64,000 nucleotides of DNA from contig NZ_CP083950.1 in NCBI RefSeq assembly GCF_006439395.2, positions 806,001 through 870,000 on the forward strand, read 5' to 3'. A program made the translations under genes and the position numbers. This DNA is from Mesorhizobium sp. B4-1-4 (GTDB taxonomy: Bacteria > Pseudomonadota > Alphaproteobacteria > Rhizobiales > Rhizobiaceae). Of the stretch, positions 42,400 to 53,714 are shown in pieces. The first letter of the stretch is position 1, and each line of letters begins with the position of its first letter. The notes under the pieces were generated by a model. That model had not been told where the DNA came from and did not search any database. It was given only the letters and a program-made list of their open reading frames with translations.

Positions 42400-43503
42400 A
42401 TGTTGCAGATCTCGCCCGTGCCGTTCCGCTCGATCCTGATCATTCAAACGAAGTTCATAGGTGACATCGTTCTTGCCTCGGCGCTGGCAAGGAACCTGCA
42501 ACTCGAATTCCCGGATGCAAGGATCGTCTTCCTCTGTGAAGCGCAATTCGAGAACTTCGTGGTTGCGCATGGCATCGCCTCCGAGGTGGTCGCATTCAGG
42601 CGGTCCCGCATGCGCGGCACCACTCTGGAGCGCGTAAAGGAGCTTTACGCCACGGTGCGGGCGCTGCGTGGCTTCCGCTTCGACCTGACGATCGACCTGA
42701 CCGATTCAAAAACCTCACGCATCATCAGTGGGCTCGTCACCGCAAAGACGCGCGTCGGCTATAATCCATCCGAAAGGCCGCTGCGGCTGCTGGAGAGGCA
42801 GCCTGCCAATGTGCTTGCCAAACCGTACGGGTTTGGCGGCCAGCATTTTGTCTATCGCTATCTTTCGCCGCTTGAAGCACTTGGGGTCGATCTGCGCGTG
42901 ACCGTGCCAAGCATCCAGCCGCTGCCGTTCGAGACCGTGAAAGCCCTGACGCTTCTGGGCAAGCATCATCTTCACCCGAACGCCTTTGTCGCCGTCCATG
43001 CCGGCGCCAGTTTCAAGGGCCGGCAATGGCAGCCGGAACGGTTTGCCGAGGCGATCGACGAAATTGCAACCGACACCGGATTGGGCGTCGTCCTGGTGGG
43101 AGGGCCGGATGAACGCGAGACCGCCGCGCAGGTCCTGGCCAAGACAGCGACGCCGGTCGTCGATCTTGTCGGCACATTGTCGCTCGAGAGCCTGATGGCG
43201 GTCCTGAAACAGGCCCGGCTGTTTCTCGGCAATGAGAGCGGCCCGATGCATATGGCTGCTGCCGCGGGCACGCCGGTTGTCGGGCTGTTCGGCCTGACGC
43301 ATCCTTCGCGCTGGGGACCTGTCGGTGTGCCCAGCATAGCGCTTCGGCCGCCGATGCCATGCGACTGCGTGGCCAAGGACTTGTGCCGCCGGACCGACCC
43401 CAGCAAAGCGTGTTGTGTCTGGCGCCTGGAGGTCAAGCCTGTCGTCGAAGCGGCCCGCGAGGTTCTCGCGCGCACCGAGATGAAGCGCGAAGGCGCTGTC
43501 TGA
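42400..43503 (+). CDS. Glycosyltransferase family 9 (heptosyltransferase-like)
   Basis: 367 residues, GT-B fold. The N-terminal half starts SILIIQTKFIGDIVLASALARNL. The C-terminal nucleotide-binding half has VAVHAGASFKGRQWQPERFAEA and LFLGNESGPMHMAAAAGTPVVGLFG. Family 9 includes the LPS inner-core heptosyltransferases WaaC, WaaF and WaaQ, but rhizobial cores often lack heptose, so the sugar it transfers is uncertain. A C-terminal cysteine cluster (PMPCDCVAKDLCRRTDPSKACC) is conserved in some WaaQ-like members. The ribosome site is weak. Confidence 0.88.
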   Translation: MLQISPVPFRSILIIQTKFIGDIVLASALARNLQLEFPDARIVFLCEAQFENFVVAHGIASEVVAFRRSRMRGTTLERVKELYATVRALRGFRFDLTIDLTDSKTSRIISGLVTAKTRVGYNPSERPLRLLERQPANVLAKPYGFGGQHFVYRYLSPLEALGVDLRVTVPSIQPLPFETVKALTLLGKHHLHPNAFVAVHAGASFKGRQWQPERFAEAIDEIATDTGLGVVLVGGPDERETAAQVLAKTATPVVDLVGTLSLESLMAVLKQARLFLGNESGPMHMAAAAGTPVVGLFGLTHPSRWGPVGVPSIALRPPMPCDCVAKDLCRRTDPSKACCVWRLEVKPVVEAAREVLARTEMKREGAV

Positions 43504-43647
43504 GCGGCTGTTTTCGGTAGGTTCGTTCACCAGGCTGGCGGTCAAATTGCCGCGCCAGGCATTTTTCTGCTACCCATCGTCCCGATTTCCGCCTTCATGC
43601 GGGTCTTGGGATACCGGCTTGAAATCGCCAGTCAGGAATTCGGTGTG

Positions 43648-44388
43648 ATGCGTCAGCTGCAAGGACATCTCTGCACGATCGCCATGTCGTTGGCGGTCAT
43701 ATCCAGCGGCCATGCAACGCCGCTGGTCGAGCCCACGCTGCACATCAAGCCCGCGGTTAGCGGAGCGGGCCACGTCGCGCTCACGCTCGATGCCTGCGGC
43801 GGACAGACCGACACGCGGATTCTCTCGGCGCTGGTGGAAAACAAGATACCAGCCACCATTTTTGTCACCGGTATCTGGCTGAAGCGCAACGCTGCGGCCG
43901 TCGCCATCATGCGGGCACATCCGGACCTTTTCGAATTGGAAAATCACGGCGGGCGCCATATTCCGGCGGTCGACACGCCGCAGAAAATCTATGGCATACG
44001 CAGCGCCGGCAGCCCTGACGCGGTGCTCGCCGAGGTCGAATCGGGTGCCGCTGCTCTTGTCAGGACGGGTGAGCCGGCGCCGAAATGGTTCCGTGGCGCA
44101 ACCGCCGAATACAGCCCCTCGGCCATCGCGATGATCCGCAAGCTCGGCTTCAAGATTGCCGGCTTCTCGATCAATGGCGATGGCGGCTCGCTGCTCGGCG
44201 CCAAGGAAGCCGCCAAGCGCATCGCCGCGGCCAAGGACGGCGACGTCATCATCGCCCACATCAACCAGCCGACCCACGCCGCCGGCGAGGGCGTGGTGCA
44301 GGGCCTCCTGGCCCTCAAGGACAGGGGCATGATCTTCGTGCGCCTCGACGATGCCGATGGCACAGGCGATCACGGCACCACCGACTGA
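43648..44388 (+). CDS. Polysaccharide deacetylase-like protein (NodB fold), variant active site
   Basis: 246 residues with a signal-like N-terminus (LCTIAMSLAVISSGHA). The NodB-homology blocks are HVALTLDACGGQTDTRI, NKIPATIFVTGIWLKRN, ELENHGGRHIP (the His pair), KWFRGATAEYS and IIAHINQPTHAAGEG. The first block is normally TFDDGP with catalytic and metal aspartates. Here it is TLDACGG, one Asp retained and the second replaced by Ala. Similar DAC variants exist among gram-negative exported deacetylases. A GTG just upstream and an ATG at 43597 are alternative starts. I chose 43648 because the signal peptide begins there. Confidence 0.8.
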   Translation: MRQLQGHLCTIAMSLAVISSGHATPLVEPTLHIKPAVSGAGHVALTLDACGGQTDTRILSALVENKIPATIFVTGIWLKRNAAAVAIMRAHPDLFELENHGGRHIPAVDTPQKIYGIRSAGSPDAVLAEVESGAAALVRTGEPAPKWFRGATAEYSPSAIAMIRKLGFKIAGFSINGDGGSLLGAKEAAKRIAAAKDGDVIIAHINQPTHAAGEGVVQGLLALKDRGMIFVRLDDADGTGDHGTTD

Positions 44389-44441
44389 TTGCGCGTTGAT
44401 ATTAAGGTGATGCCGGCCTGCAAATGGCTGATGCGAAGTAC

Positions 44442-44831
44442 TCAGCCCGGCTTGGCTTCGATGCTGACCTTGCTGGCGTAGAACGCGCCGTGGTCGCGGA
44501 TATCGGTCATTTCGTCGAAAGGTTTCCGATAGGCCCACATCGCGTCCTTGCCCGCCTCGCCAGCCGGCAGCACGCTCCAATAGCTGGCATCGCCCTTGTA
44601 GGGGCAATGGGTCGAGTGTTCCGTGCCGCCCAATTTGTCGAAATCGATGTCGGCGAACGGAATGTAGAAGGCGGCCGGATAAGGCGCCTCGGTCAGCACC
44701 TTGGCCTTCGATGATGAAGCGATAACCGTATCGCCGACGCGCACCGTGACAGTGCCGACATAGGGCTCGATGGTGATGATCTTGTCGGGATTGCGCTGGA
44801 AGCCGGGTGCCGGGTTGGCGATCTTGTCCAT
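44442..44831 (-). CDS. DUF427 family protein
   Basis: 129 residues with the DUF427 motifs: ITIEPYVGTVTVRVGDTVIASS, YYIP-like AAFYIPFADID, and THCPYKGDASYWSV. Small cytosolic domain of unknown function. AAGGAGGA precedes the ATG at 44831, deciding the start over the longer open frame that begins at 44933. Confidence 0.9.
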   Translation of the reverse strand: MDKIANPAPGFQRNPDKIITIEPYVGTVTVRVGDTVIASSSKAKVLTEAPYPAAFYIPFADIDFDKLGGTEHSTHCPYKGDASYWSVLPAGEAGKDAMWAYRKPFDEMTDIRDHGAFYASKVSIEAKPG

Positions 44832-44954
44832 GCTGGTTCCTCCTTGCCTGGCCTTAAGGTGTGGCGGACACAGCTGTTGCGCAAGGCCCCTTGGCATCGA
44901 ACATGGCAGCCGCCAGCAGCCTAGGCGCGGCACACCAGCGCTGTCCGCTAAGGC

Positions 44955-45311
44955 TCAGGCGGCGGTTTTGAAGGCATCCAGCAGGCCGGCATAGGCGGCC
45001 GCGATGCCCGCCACTGGATTGCTGCTTCTCGAAACGGTCTCGACTTTCAGCGAGCCGCCGCCGGTCGGCAAGGTGAGCAGCAGGAACTGGCGATTGCCGC
45101 CGTCGCCGACGGATGCCGCCGCCACGTGCTGGCCTTCCCCTTCGTTCTGGACGCACATCTTGAACAGCAGCGTGCCGCCGACCGCTTCGAGCGCGCCGCC
45201 GACAACTTCAACAAATTCTTCTTCGGAAACAGTCTTTTCGTCTGGCACCAAATCGGCCAGGCTTTCCGCAAGTGTGCTCTCCAGGGCCTTGTCGTCAAGC
45301 TGCGCGTCCAT
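44955..45311 (-). CDS. Acidic small protein of unknown function
   Basis: 118 residues. The N-terminal third is strongly acidic (LDDKALESTLAESLADLVPDEKTVSEEEFVEVVGGALEAVGG), followed by a beta-rich stretch (LLFKMCVQNEGEGQHVAAASV, FLLLTLP) and an Ala-rich helix at the end. No signal peptide or membrane helix. I do not recognise the family. A TTAAC-pair motif lies upstream. Confidence 0.6.
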   Translation of the reverse strand: MDAQLDDKALESTLAESLADLVPDEKTVSEEEFVEVVGGALEAVGGTLLFKMCVQNEGEGQHVAAASVGDGGNRQFLLLTLPTGGGSLKVETVSRSSNPVAGIAAAYAGLLDAFKTAA

Positions 45312-45632
45312 GCGAACCTCTTTCAGCCGCCAATCGCACCCCTTTGCCCGTTAACGAAACTTAACGCGGACGATGGCCGGATTGTGGCGGATTTACTCGT
45401 GATTTCGTCCAATACGACGCCGTTTCCAACACGACGATTTTGACCCTCCTGCCATCTCGTCGGCATGAGCATTCAGGAGCCGAAGGCCCAAAACCCGTCA
45501 AAATTCAACCGGTTGCCGATTTTGCACGGGCTCAGAAAGTCGTCCGCCATGCAAGCGAGTGACTGGACAATCCTCCGGTTCGCTTCACAATGAACCAAAG
45601 CTACAATGCAAAAAACCTAGGGGAGGAACGAG
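45312..45632. promoter_or_regulatory. Divergent intergenic region with paired TTAA motifs
   Basis: 321 bp without a gene. TTAACGAAACTTAACG (45351-45366) contains two TTAA half-sites 6 bp apart, near the TTAA-N7-TTAA CtrA consensus but one base short. CGACGA/TCGTCG arms form a possible weak hairpin around 45424-45463. The strong GGGGAGGAACGAG just before 45633 is the ribosome site of the acyl-CoA ligase. Confidence 0.35.
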
Positions 45633-47261
<1,629 letters not shown>

Positions 47262-47341
47262 GGGGATGTTGCGTGTTTCGGCTTCAAGCCGTCGCAAAAA
47301 GGCACTAAACCTCCGTCCGGGTAGGGACAGCGCAGAGAACA

Positions 47342-48127
47342 ATGGTTAGCATTCTGGAACGGCAAACGTCGAAGGCTGCCGGCTGGTCGCGGCGCACGGG
47401 CGCATTTTCAGCGGTGCTTTTGCTGACCGACTTCGTCGGCCATCGCTTCGGTCTCGTCGAGACGCCCGTATTCCTGTGGGTGCTGGGCATTGTCGCGCTG
47501 CTGGCGGCGCTGGCGCTGCTTTTTGCCGGGCTGGCCTTTTCCAGGCTATGGAATTTCGGCGACCGTGGCGGCCGCGATCTGACCGTTGGCGCCTTGCTGG
47601 CCCTGCTGGTGCTTACCCCGTATGGCGTCGCTGCCTACTGGGCGACGATCTATCCGCCGCTGAGGGACATCTCGACCGATTTCGACGATCCGCCCGCGCT
47701 CGATGTCACTGACCGCACGAAGGACATGAATGTGCTGTCTCCGTCCACGCCGGGCGAGCAGACGTTGCAGACCGACAGCTATCCACTGGTCAGCGCACGC
47801 AGCTATGACCTTCCGTTCGAGACCGTCGTCAATGCCGTCGAAACCGTGCTCGACCGGCGCGGCTGGGACCTTTCGCAACCCTATCCCGACCTCGCTGGGC
47901 AGAGAGAAGTGACCATTACCGCCGTCGCCTCGAGCTTCGCGCTCGGCCTCCCGGCTGATGTGGCGATCCGCGTGACCGATAACGGCGATATGATCATCGT
48001 CGACATGCGGTCGGCTTCGCGCTACGGCCGCCATGACCTTGGCGACAATGCCGCGCGCATCACCGAGTTCCTGGCGGAACTGGACCAGGAAGTCGCCGGA
48101 CAGGTCGGGGCGGCGCCAGCCGAATAG
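47342..48127 (+). CDS. DUF1499 membrane protein
   Basis: 261 residues. Three N-terminal membrane segments (~20-36, 45-67, 78-99) are followed by a soluble C-terminal domain of the DUF1499 type: YPLVSARSYDLPFETVVNAVETVLDRRGW, VTITAVASSFALGLPADVAIRV, and IIVDMRSASRYGRHDLGDNAARI. Function is unknown. It is tandem with the acyl-CoA ligase gene 80 bp upstream, but there is no other link. Confidence 0.88.
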   Translation: MVSILERQTSKAAGWSRRTGAFSAVLLLTDFVGHRFGLVETPVFLWVLGIVALLAALALLFAGLAFSRLWNFGDRGGRDLTVGALLALLVLTPYGVAAYWATIYPPLRDISTDFDDPPALDVTDRTKDMNVLSPSTPGEQTLQTDSYPLVSARSYDLPFETVVNAVETVLDRRGWDLSQPYPDLAGQREVTITAVASSFALGLPADVAIRVTDNGDMIIVDMRSASRYGRHDLGDNAARITEFLAELDQEVAGQVGAAPAE

Positions 48128-48187
48128 TCATTTCCCAGCTGAACTGGCCAGCGAGAAACCGGTGAGGAGAGGCCGGGCCAGGTGCAC

Positions 48188-49096
48188 CTATCGAGCTGGC
48201 GTGAAAATGCCGTCGATGGCGGGGGCGGCGTCTGTCGAGATCATGCCGCGCGCCACCAGATCCTCGAGATGGGCAAGCACGGACAGGCCGGCCGCACCGT
48301 GCAGCCGGGGATCGGTGTCCCGGTAGATCGCCTTGACCATGTCGGGAACCGTCCGGTCGCCGGCCCTGACCCGCTCCAGTATGGCCCGCTCGCGCATCTT
48401 GCGATGCGTCTTCAGTCCGCGCATGAAACTGCGCGGCGCCGTCACCGGCCCGCCATGGCCGGGCAGCAGCAGGTGGTCGTCGCGCCTGATTAGCTTGTCC
48501 AGCGATGCCATGTAGTCTGCCATTGCCCCGTCCGGTGGCGCGACGATGGACGTCGCCCATCCCATGACATGATCGGCCGAAAACAGGATTCCGGTTCCTT
48601 CCAGCGAGAACGCCGCGTGATTGGCGGTGTGGCCGGGGGTGAGAACCGTCCGGATCGCCCAGCCGTCGCCGGCGACGATCGCATCGTCCGGCAGCGGGAT
48701 GTCGGGAAGGAAGGCCATGTCGGCGCTGGCATCGAGCGCATTGGTCTCGCCAATGTGCAACGGCCTTGCTGGCCGGTGCGGTCCCTCAGCGAGCACCGTG
48801 GCGCCGGTGCGCTCTTTCAGCCGGGCCGCCAGCGGAGAATGGTCGCGATGCGTGTGGCTGACGAAGATATGGCTGACCGGCCTGCCGGCGATCACGTCGA
48901 GCAGGGTCTGAAGATGCGCATCGTCATCGGGACCCGGATCGATCACCCCCAGCGTCTCGCGCCCCACGATATAGCTGTTGGTGCCATAAAAGGTGAAGGG
49001 GCTCGGGTTTCGGGCCGTGACGCGCTGCACGTCAGGCGCCACGTTCGCGCCCTGGCCGTAGTTGGGATCGAAGCTGGTATCGAATTTGAGGGCCAT
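48188..49096 (-). CDS. Metallo-beta-lactamase-fold hydrolase (LACTB2-like)
   Basis: 302 residues. The metal motif is FVSHTHRDHSPLA, followed by LTPGHTANHAAF and FSADHVMGWATS, then LLPGHGGPV. The C-terminal winged-helix-like part (RAGDRTVPDMVKAIY, GLSVLAHLEDLVARGMI) matches LACTB2 nucleases and related rhizobial hydrolases. Substrate unresolved: RNA, thioester or lactone are all possible. No clear ribosome site at 49096. The frame continues upstream, and I start at the conserved core. Confidence 0.88.
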   Translation of the reverse strand: MALKFDTSFDPNYGQGANVAPDVQRVTARNPSPFTFYGTNSYIVGRETLGVIDPGPDDDAHLQTLLDVIAGRPVSHIFVSHTHRDHSPLAARLKERTGATVLAEGPHRPARPLHIGETNALDASADMAFLPDIPLPDDAIVAGDGWAIRTVLTPGHTANHAAFSLEGTGILFSADHVMGWATSIVAPPDGAMADYMASLDKLIRRDDHLLLPGHGGPVTAPRSFMRGLKTHRKMRERAILERVRAGDRTVPDMVKAIYRDTDPRLHGAAGLSVLAHLEDLVARGMISTDAAPAIDGIFTPAR

Positions 49097-49212
49097 GTCG
49101 CCACATTGTTCCTGGAATGGCAAAAGCGATTGCCGCATAGCACGCAAGCCAATATAGGAAAACGCAAGAGCGCGATTGTTGGATCGCGGCAAATCGGATT
49201 GGGGAAGTGACC

Positions 49213-49803
49213 ATGGCAACTGCAACGACGATGCGCCCGCTTGTTTCTCTGGCCTTGCCGCAGGAAGGCGCGGCGCGGCTGGCAACGCAGTTTTTCCTGG
49301 CGATCGCCGGAACGCTGCTGCTGACCCTGTCGGCCAAGACCAAGGTCATGCTGGGGCCTGTCGATATGTCGATGCAGACACTCGCCGTCTTCCTGATCGC
49401 CGCCGCCTTCGGCATGCGCCTAGGCGTCGCCACTCTCCTGCTCTACATGGCGGAAGGCGCGATGGGCTTCCCGGTCTTCCAGAGCACGCCGGAGAAAGGC
49501 ATCGGCATTGCCTACATGCTCGGCTCCACCGGCGGCTATCTCGCTGGCTTCGTGGTCATGGCGGCGATTGTCGGCTGGGCCGCCGATCGCGGCTGGGACC
49601 GTCACCCGATCAAACTTTTCAACGCGATGCTGGTTGCCGAGGTGGTGATGATGGCGATGGGCTTTGCCTGGCTGGCGCTGCTCATCGGTCCGGAAAAATC
49701 CTGGCAGTTCGGCGTCGTGCCGTTCATCGTCGGCGACCTGATCAAGGTTGCGCTTGCGGCAAGCCTGGTGCCGGCCGCCTGGTCGCTGCTCAAGCGCTCC
49801 TGA
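49213..49803 (+). CDS. bioY: Biotin transporter substrate-binding subunit BioY
   Basis: 196 residues, six membrane helices. Core motifs are VMLGPVDMSMQTLAVFLIAAAFGMRLG, LYMAEGAMGFPVF, and STGGYLAGFVV. BioY is the S-component of the ECF biotin transporter and can work alone in some bacteria. The energy-coupling genes bioM and bioN are not in the window. GGGGAAG is spaced for the ATG at 49213, and a GTG two codons upstream is also in frame. Confidence 0.95.
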   Translation: MATATTMRPLVSLALPQEGAARLATQFFLAIAGTLLLTLSAKTKVMLGPVDMSMQTLAVFLIAAAFGMRLGVATLLLYMAEGAMGFPVFQSTPEKGIGIAYMLGSTGGYLAGFVVMAAIVGWAADRGWDRHPIKLFNAMLVAEVVMMAMGFAWLALLIGPEKSWQFGVVPFIVGDLIKVALAASLVPAAWSLLKRS

Positions 49804-49870
49804 GTTTAGCAAGAAGCTTGGGGTTGCATAGACGTCAGGGGGTCAAGTCCCGAGGACGGGCGGTTCGGAA

Positions 49871-50076
49871 GAAGGTTCTGGTCACAGGGTTGCGGGCTTC
49901 ATAGGCTATCACGTCGCCAGGCTGCTCCTGGAACTCGGCGACGAGGCTGTCGGCCGACAGCATCAACCTTGCTACGATCCGGTTTCTTCACCGCGTATGG
50001 CTCTTGGGGCGTCCCGACATGGTGCCGTTCCAGTTCACGAGGAGCATCCAGGAGTGGCACCAGGCGTATTTTGGTA
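49871..50076 (+). pseudogene. Decayed nucleotide-sugar epimerase remnant
   Basis: Two pieces of a UDP-glucuronate/UDP-galactose-type epimerase are recognisable. The first (49871-~49980) reads KVLVTG-VAGFIGYHVARLLLELGDEAVG with a frameshift after VTG, then fragments such as DSIN and CYDP in shifted frames. The second (~49980-50076) reads GFFTAYGSWG, shifts frame, and continues RPDMVPFQFTRSIQE. About 120 middle codons are missing, as is the C-terminal half. Intact enzymes have GFIGYHVA at the N-terminus and FTVYGPWGRPDM in the second half. This is a dead gene at the border between bioY and the polysaccharide region. Confidence 0.8.
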
Positions 50077-50173
50077 ACGACTCTACGATATATGCGAGCA
50101 CTGGCAGCTGCTTTTCAGGGTTCGTATGGCTACCGTCGCTGCCGGGGGATCTTGGCATGTCAAGGAGGGCTTC

Positions 50174-51055
50174 TTGAAAGGAATTATCCTTGCGGGAGGC
50201 AGTGGAACACGCCTTTATCCGCTGACGTTAGCTGTCTCGAAACAAATCCTTCCAGTATACGACAAGCCGATGATCTATTATCCGCTGAGCGTGCTGATGC
50301 TCGCGGAAATTCGTGAAATTCTGGTCATCTCGACGCCGCGGGATTTGCCCGTTTTCCGAGATTTACTCGGTGACGGATCGGAGTTTGGCCTGGATATCTC
50401 CTATGCTGAGCAGCCGCATCCCAATGGACTAGCGGAAGCGTTCATCATTGGCCGCGAGTTCATCGGCAAGGACAGTGTGTCGATGATCCTGGGCGACAAC
50501 ATCTATTTTGGCGACGGGCTGTCGCAGCTTTGCCGCGCCGCCGCTTCTCGCGACACGGGCGCTTCGGTGTTCGCCTACCGTGTGGATGATCCTGAACGGT
50601 ATGGTGTCGTCTCCTTCGACAAGGCCACCGGAACGGCGCGCACGATCGAGGAAAAGCCGCAAAAGCCGAAATCCAACTGGGCCGTCACCGGGCTTTATTT
50701 TTACGACAACACTGTCGTCGACATCGCTTCGGCCATTCGGCCTTCGGCCCGCGGCGAGCTTGAGATCACGGCGGTCAACAACGCCTATCTCGATCGCGGC
50801 TTGCTGCATGTGCATCGACTGGGGCGCGGCTATGCCTGGCTCGACACCGGGACCCATGACAGTCTGAACGACGCTTCTTCCTTCGTACGCACGATCGAGC
50901 ATCGCCAAGGCATCAAGGTCGCATGCCCGGAGGAGATCGCCTTCGAGCAGGGCTGGCTGACGGCCGAGCAGGTGCTGCAACGCGCCACCCGGTTGGGAAA
51001 GAATGAATATGCCGCCTATCTGCGCCGGCGTGTCGTCGAACTGTCGGAGGGCTGA
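50174..51055 (+). CDS. rmlA: Glucose-1-phosphate thymidylyltransferase
   Basis: 293 residues. The start is TTG at 50174 with AAGGAGGG just ahead; the protein then begins [41 protein letters not shown]-like [21 protein letters not shown] and [12 protein letters not shown] are all conserved. It makes dTDP-glucose from dTTP and glucose-1-phosphate, the first step of dTDP-L-rhamnose synthesis. It is the first gene of rmlACBD, three bases from rmlC. A longer open frame from 50126 exists but lacks homologous sequence in the added part. Confidence 0.95.
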   Translation: MKGIILAGGSGTRLYPLTLAVSKQILPVYDKPMIYYPLSVLMLAEIREILVISTPRDLPVFRDLLGDGSEFGLDISYAEQPHPNGLAEAFIIGREFIGKDSVSMILGDNIYFGDGLSQLCRAAASRDTGASVFAYRVDDPERYGVVSFDKATGTARTIEEKPQKPKSNWAVTGLYFYDNTVVDIASAIRPSARGELEITAVNNAYLDRGLLHVHRLGRGYAWLDTGTHDSLNDASSFVRTIEHRQGIKVACPEEIAFEQGWLTAEQVLQRATRLGKNEYAAYLRRRVVELSEG

Positions 51056-51058
51056 GCG

Positions 51059-51610
51059 TTGGAGATCAGCTCCCTCGGCATCGAAGGCGTGCTGGAGATC
51101 ATTCCAAAGCGGCATGGCGATGCGCGCGGTTTCTTTATGGAAACCTATAATGCCGACCGATTTGCGCAGGCTGGACTAAAACTGCATTTCGTGCAGGACA
51201 ACCATTCCTACTCCGCCGCGGCGGGCGTCTTGCGCGGGCTCCATTATCAGCTCGCGCCCCGGACCCAGGATAAGTTGCTGCGTGTCATACGCGGTCGGAT
51301 TCTGGACATTTGTGTCGACATTCGCCGAAGTTCGAAGACCTTTGGCGAATGGATCTCCCTGGAAGTGTCGGCCGAAAGGGGCAACCAGATCCTGGTGCCC
51401 AAGGGCTTCGCGCATGGCTTTGTGACGCTCGTGCCCGACACCGAGGTTCTGTATAAGGTGACCGACACCTACTCGCCGGAGCATGACCGGTCGATCCGTT
51501 TCGACGATCCCGCCATCGGCATCGAATGGCCCTCGTTACCTGGCGGTTTCCAGCTGTCGGACAAGGACCTCAAGGCGCCGCCGCTGGCCGCGGCGGAGGT
51601 GTTTGATTGA
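51059..51610 (+). CDS. rmlC: dTDP-4-dehydrorhamnose 3,5-epimerase
   Basis: 183 residues, cupin fold. Catalytic His and Tyr regions are visible in RGLHYQLAP and [15 protein letters not shown], and the N-terminal [13 protein letters not shown] is conserved. It epimerises dTDP-4-keto-6-deoxyglucose. The start is TTG at 51059 with GGAGGG before it. The preceding gene ends three bases earlier. Confidence 0.95.
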   Translation: MEISSLGIEGVLEIIPKRHGDARGFFMETYNADRFAQAGLKLHFVQDNHSYSAAAGVLRGLHYQLAPRTQDKLLRVIRGRILDICVDIRRSSKTFGEWISLEVSAERGNQILVPKGFAHGFVTLVPDTEVLYKVTDTYSPEHDRSIRFDDPAIGIEWPSLPGGFQLSDKDLKAPPLAAAEVFD

Positions 51611-51680
51611 TGAGCGTTGCCAAAGAGAATGCAGCCAGGAAGAGTGTGGCCCAAAGAGGGTGCTGCATGGGGATAGTTGT

Positions 51681-52751
51681 ATGAACTTTCTGGTGACAGG
51701 CGGCGCCGGTTTCATCGGCTCGGCGGTATGCCGGCATCTGTGCGCCAATCCGGTCTACCGGGTGACCAATCTCGACAAGCTGACCTACGCCGGCAATCTG
51801 GCCTCGCTGCGGCCGATCGAGAATGCCCATAATTACAGCTTCGCTTATGCCGATATCTGCGACGAGAGGGCGGTGCTCGACATAATGCGCCGTGATGACG
51901 TCGATATCGTCATGAACCTGGCGGCCGAAAGCCATGTCGACCGCTCGATCGACGGGCCTGGCGCCTTCATCGAGACCAATATCGTCGGTACCTACAAGAT
52001 GCTCAATGCCGCGCTCGAATACTGGCGCGGCCTTTCCGACGACAGGAAAAGCCGCTTCCGCTTCCATCATGTCTCGACCGACGAGGTGTTCGGCGACCTG
52101 CCTTTCGATGGCGGCATGTTCGTCGAGGAGACACCTTATGCGCCGTCCTCGCCCTATTCCGCCTCGAAGGCGGCCTCCGACCATCTGGTGCGGGCATGGC
52201 ACGAGACCTACGGCCTGCCAGTCGTGCTCTCCAACTGTTCTAACAATTACGGCCCCTACCATTTTCCCGAGAAGCTTATTCCGCTCGTCATCCTCAACGG
52301 GCTCGACGAGAAGCCGCTGCCGGTCTATGGCGCCGGAGCCAATGTGCGCGACTGGCTGTTCGTCGAGGATCACGCGCGGGCCCTGGAACTCATCGCTACG
52401 AAAGGGCTTGCCGGCGAGAGCTACAATGTCGGCGGCAATTCGGAACGCACGAACCTCTCCGTCGTCCAGACGATCTGCGATCTGCTCGACATCAGGCGTC
52501 CCAGGGCCGGGGGCCGGCGCTATCGCGAGCTGATCTCCTTCGTCACCGACCGTCCTGGCCATGACCGCCGCTACGCCATCGATGCCTCCAAGATCGGCCG
52601 CGAGCTCGGCTGGGCGCCTAGGGAAAACTTCGACAGCGGCCTGGCTCGAACCGTGGACTGGTTCCTCGACAACAAATGGTGGTGGGGACCGATCCGCGAG
52701 CAGCGCTATGCCGGCGAAAGATTGGGCGAAGCCCGCAAGGTGGGCGCGTGA
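51681..52751 (+). CDS. rmlB: dTDP-glucose 4,6-dehydratase
   Basis: 356 residues, extended SDR. The NAD motif is [16 protein letters not shown]. The active-site threonine-Asp-Glu is in STDEVFGD, the YxxxK in [10 protein letters not shown], and [18 protein letters not shown] is typical. It converts dTDP-glucose to the 4-keto-6-deoxy sugar. The ATG at 51681 has GGGGATAG ahead of it. Its stop overlaps the GTG start of rmlD. Confidence 0.96.
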   Translation: MNFLVTGGAGFIGSAVCRHLCANPVYRVTNLDKLTYAGNLASLRPIENAHNYSFAYADICDERAVLDIMRRDDVDIVMNLAAESHVDRSIDGPGAFIETNIVGTYKMLNAALEYWRGLSDDRKSRFRFHHVSTDEVFGDLPFDGGMFVEETPYAPSSPYSASKAASDHLVRAWHETYGLPVVLSNCSNNYGPYHFPEKLIPLVILNGLDEKPLPVYGAGANVRDWLFVEDHARALELIATKGLAGESYNVGGNSERTNLSVVQTICDLLDIRRPRAGGRRYRELISFVTDRPGHDRRYAIDASKIGRELGWAPRENFDSGLARTVDWFLDNKWWWGPIREQRYAGERLGEARKVGA

Positions 52752-53680
52752 GGCTCGTTGTCACCGGACGCGACGGCCAGGTCGCGGCAAGCTTTCTGGA
52801 GGCCGGCCATGGAAATGCCGGCGTTGAGGTCGTCGCCATCGGCCGTCCCGAACTCGACCTGACAAGACCCCACACCGTCATCGACGCCATCGCGGTTGCG
52901 AAGCCGGATATCGTCGTGTCGGCCGCTGCGTACACGGCCGTGGATCAGGCCGAGGACGAGCCAGATCTGGCCTTTGCGGTCAACGCGACCGGTGCCGGTA
53001 AGGTGGCTGAAGCGGCAGCGCGGCTCGGCGTTCCCGTCATCCATCTTTCGACCGATTATGTCTTCGACGGCAGTGCTCCCGACGCCTATGTCGAGGCCGA
53101 CGCGACGGCGCCGCTCGGTGTCTATGGTGCTTCCAAGCTCGCCGGCGAGCAGGCGGTGGCCGCCGCCGGTCCGCGCCATGTGATCCTGCGCACCGCCTGG
53201 GTCTACAGCCCGTTCGGCAGGAATTTCGTGAAAACCATGCTGCGGCTGGCCGCCGACCGCGACGAGATTTCCGTGGTGGCCGATCAATGGGGAAATCCCA
53301 CCTGCGCGTTCGATATCGCCGACGCGATCCTGCATGCGGCGGCCACGCTGCGGCGCGACAAGAGCTTCACCGCGTTCGGCATCTATCATCTGGCCGGCTC
53401 GGGCGAGATCAGCTGGAGCGGTTTTGCCCGTCATATCCTGGACACAAGCCGAAAGCTTGGTGGACCCTATGCACGGGTGCGCGACATTGCCGCCAAGGAC
53501 TATCCGACCAAGGCACGCCGCCCCGCCAATTCACGGCTGTCGAGCGCGAAGTTCGCTTCCACCTTCGGGTGGAACGCACCTGACTGGCGACAGTCGACGG
53601 AAGCCGTGGTCGGTCAGCTCCTAAGCGGGAAGGCCCGGCCGGATGACCGGGCGCCTTTGAGTACCGCCCACATCCGCTGA
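52748..53680 (+). CDS. rmlD: dTDP-4-dehydrorhamnose reductase
   Basis: 310 residues, SDR fold with [12 protein letters not shown] at the N-terminus, [30 protein letters not shown] (YxxxK) and [17 protein letters not shown]. It reduces the 4-keto group to give dTDP-L-rhamnose. The GTG start at 52748 overlaps the rmlB stop by four bases, which ties the two translations together. It completes the rmlACBD set. Confidence 0.95.
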   Translation: MRLVVTGRDGQVAASFLEAGHGNAGVEVVAIGRPELDLTRPHTVIDAIAVAKPDIVVSAAAYTAVDQAEDEPDLAFAVNATGAGKVAEAAARLGVPVIHLSTDYVFDGSAPDAYVEADATAPLGVYGASKLAGEQAVAAAGPRHVILRTAWVYSPFGRNFVKTMLRLAADRDEISVVADQWGNPTCAFDIADAILHAAATLRRDKSFTAFGIYHLAGSGEISWSGFARHILDTSRKLGGPYARVRDIAAKDYPTKARRPANSRLSSAKFASTFGWNAPDWRQSTEAVVGQLLSGKARPDDRAPLSTAHIR

Positions 53681-53714
53681 GCCCACAATTCGAAGCCGAG
53701 CTTTATCGTGACAT

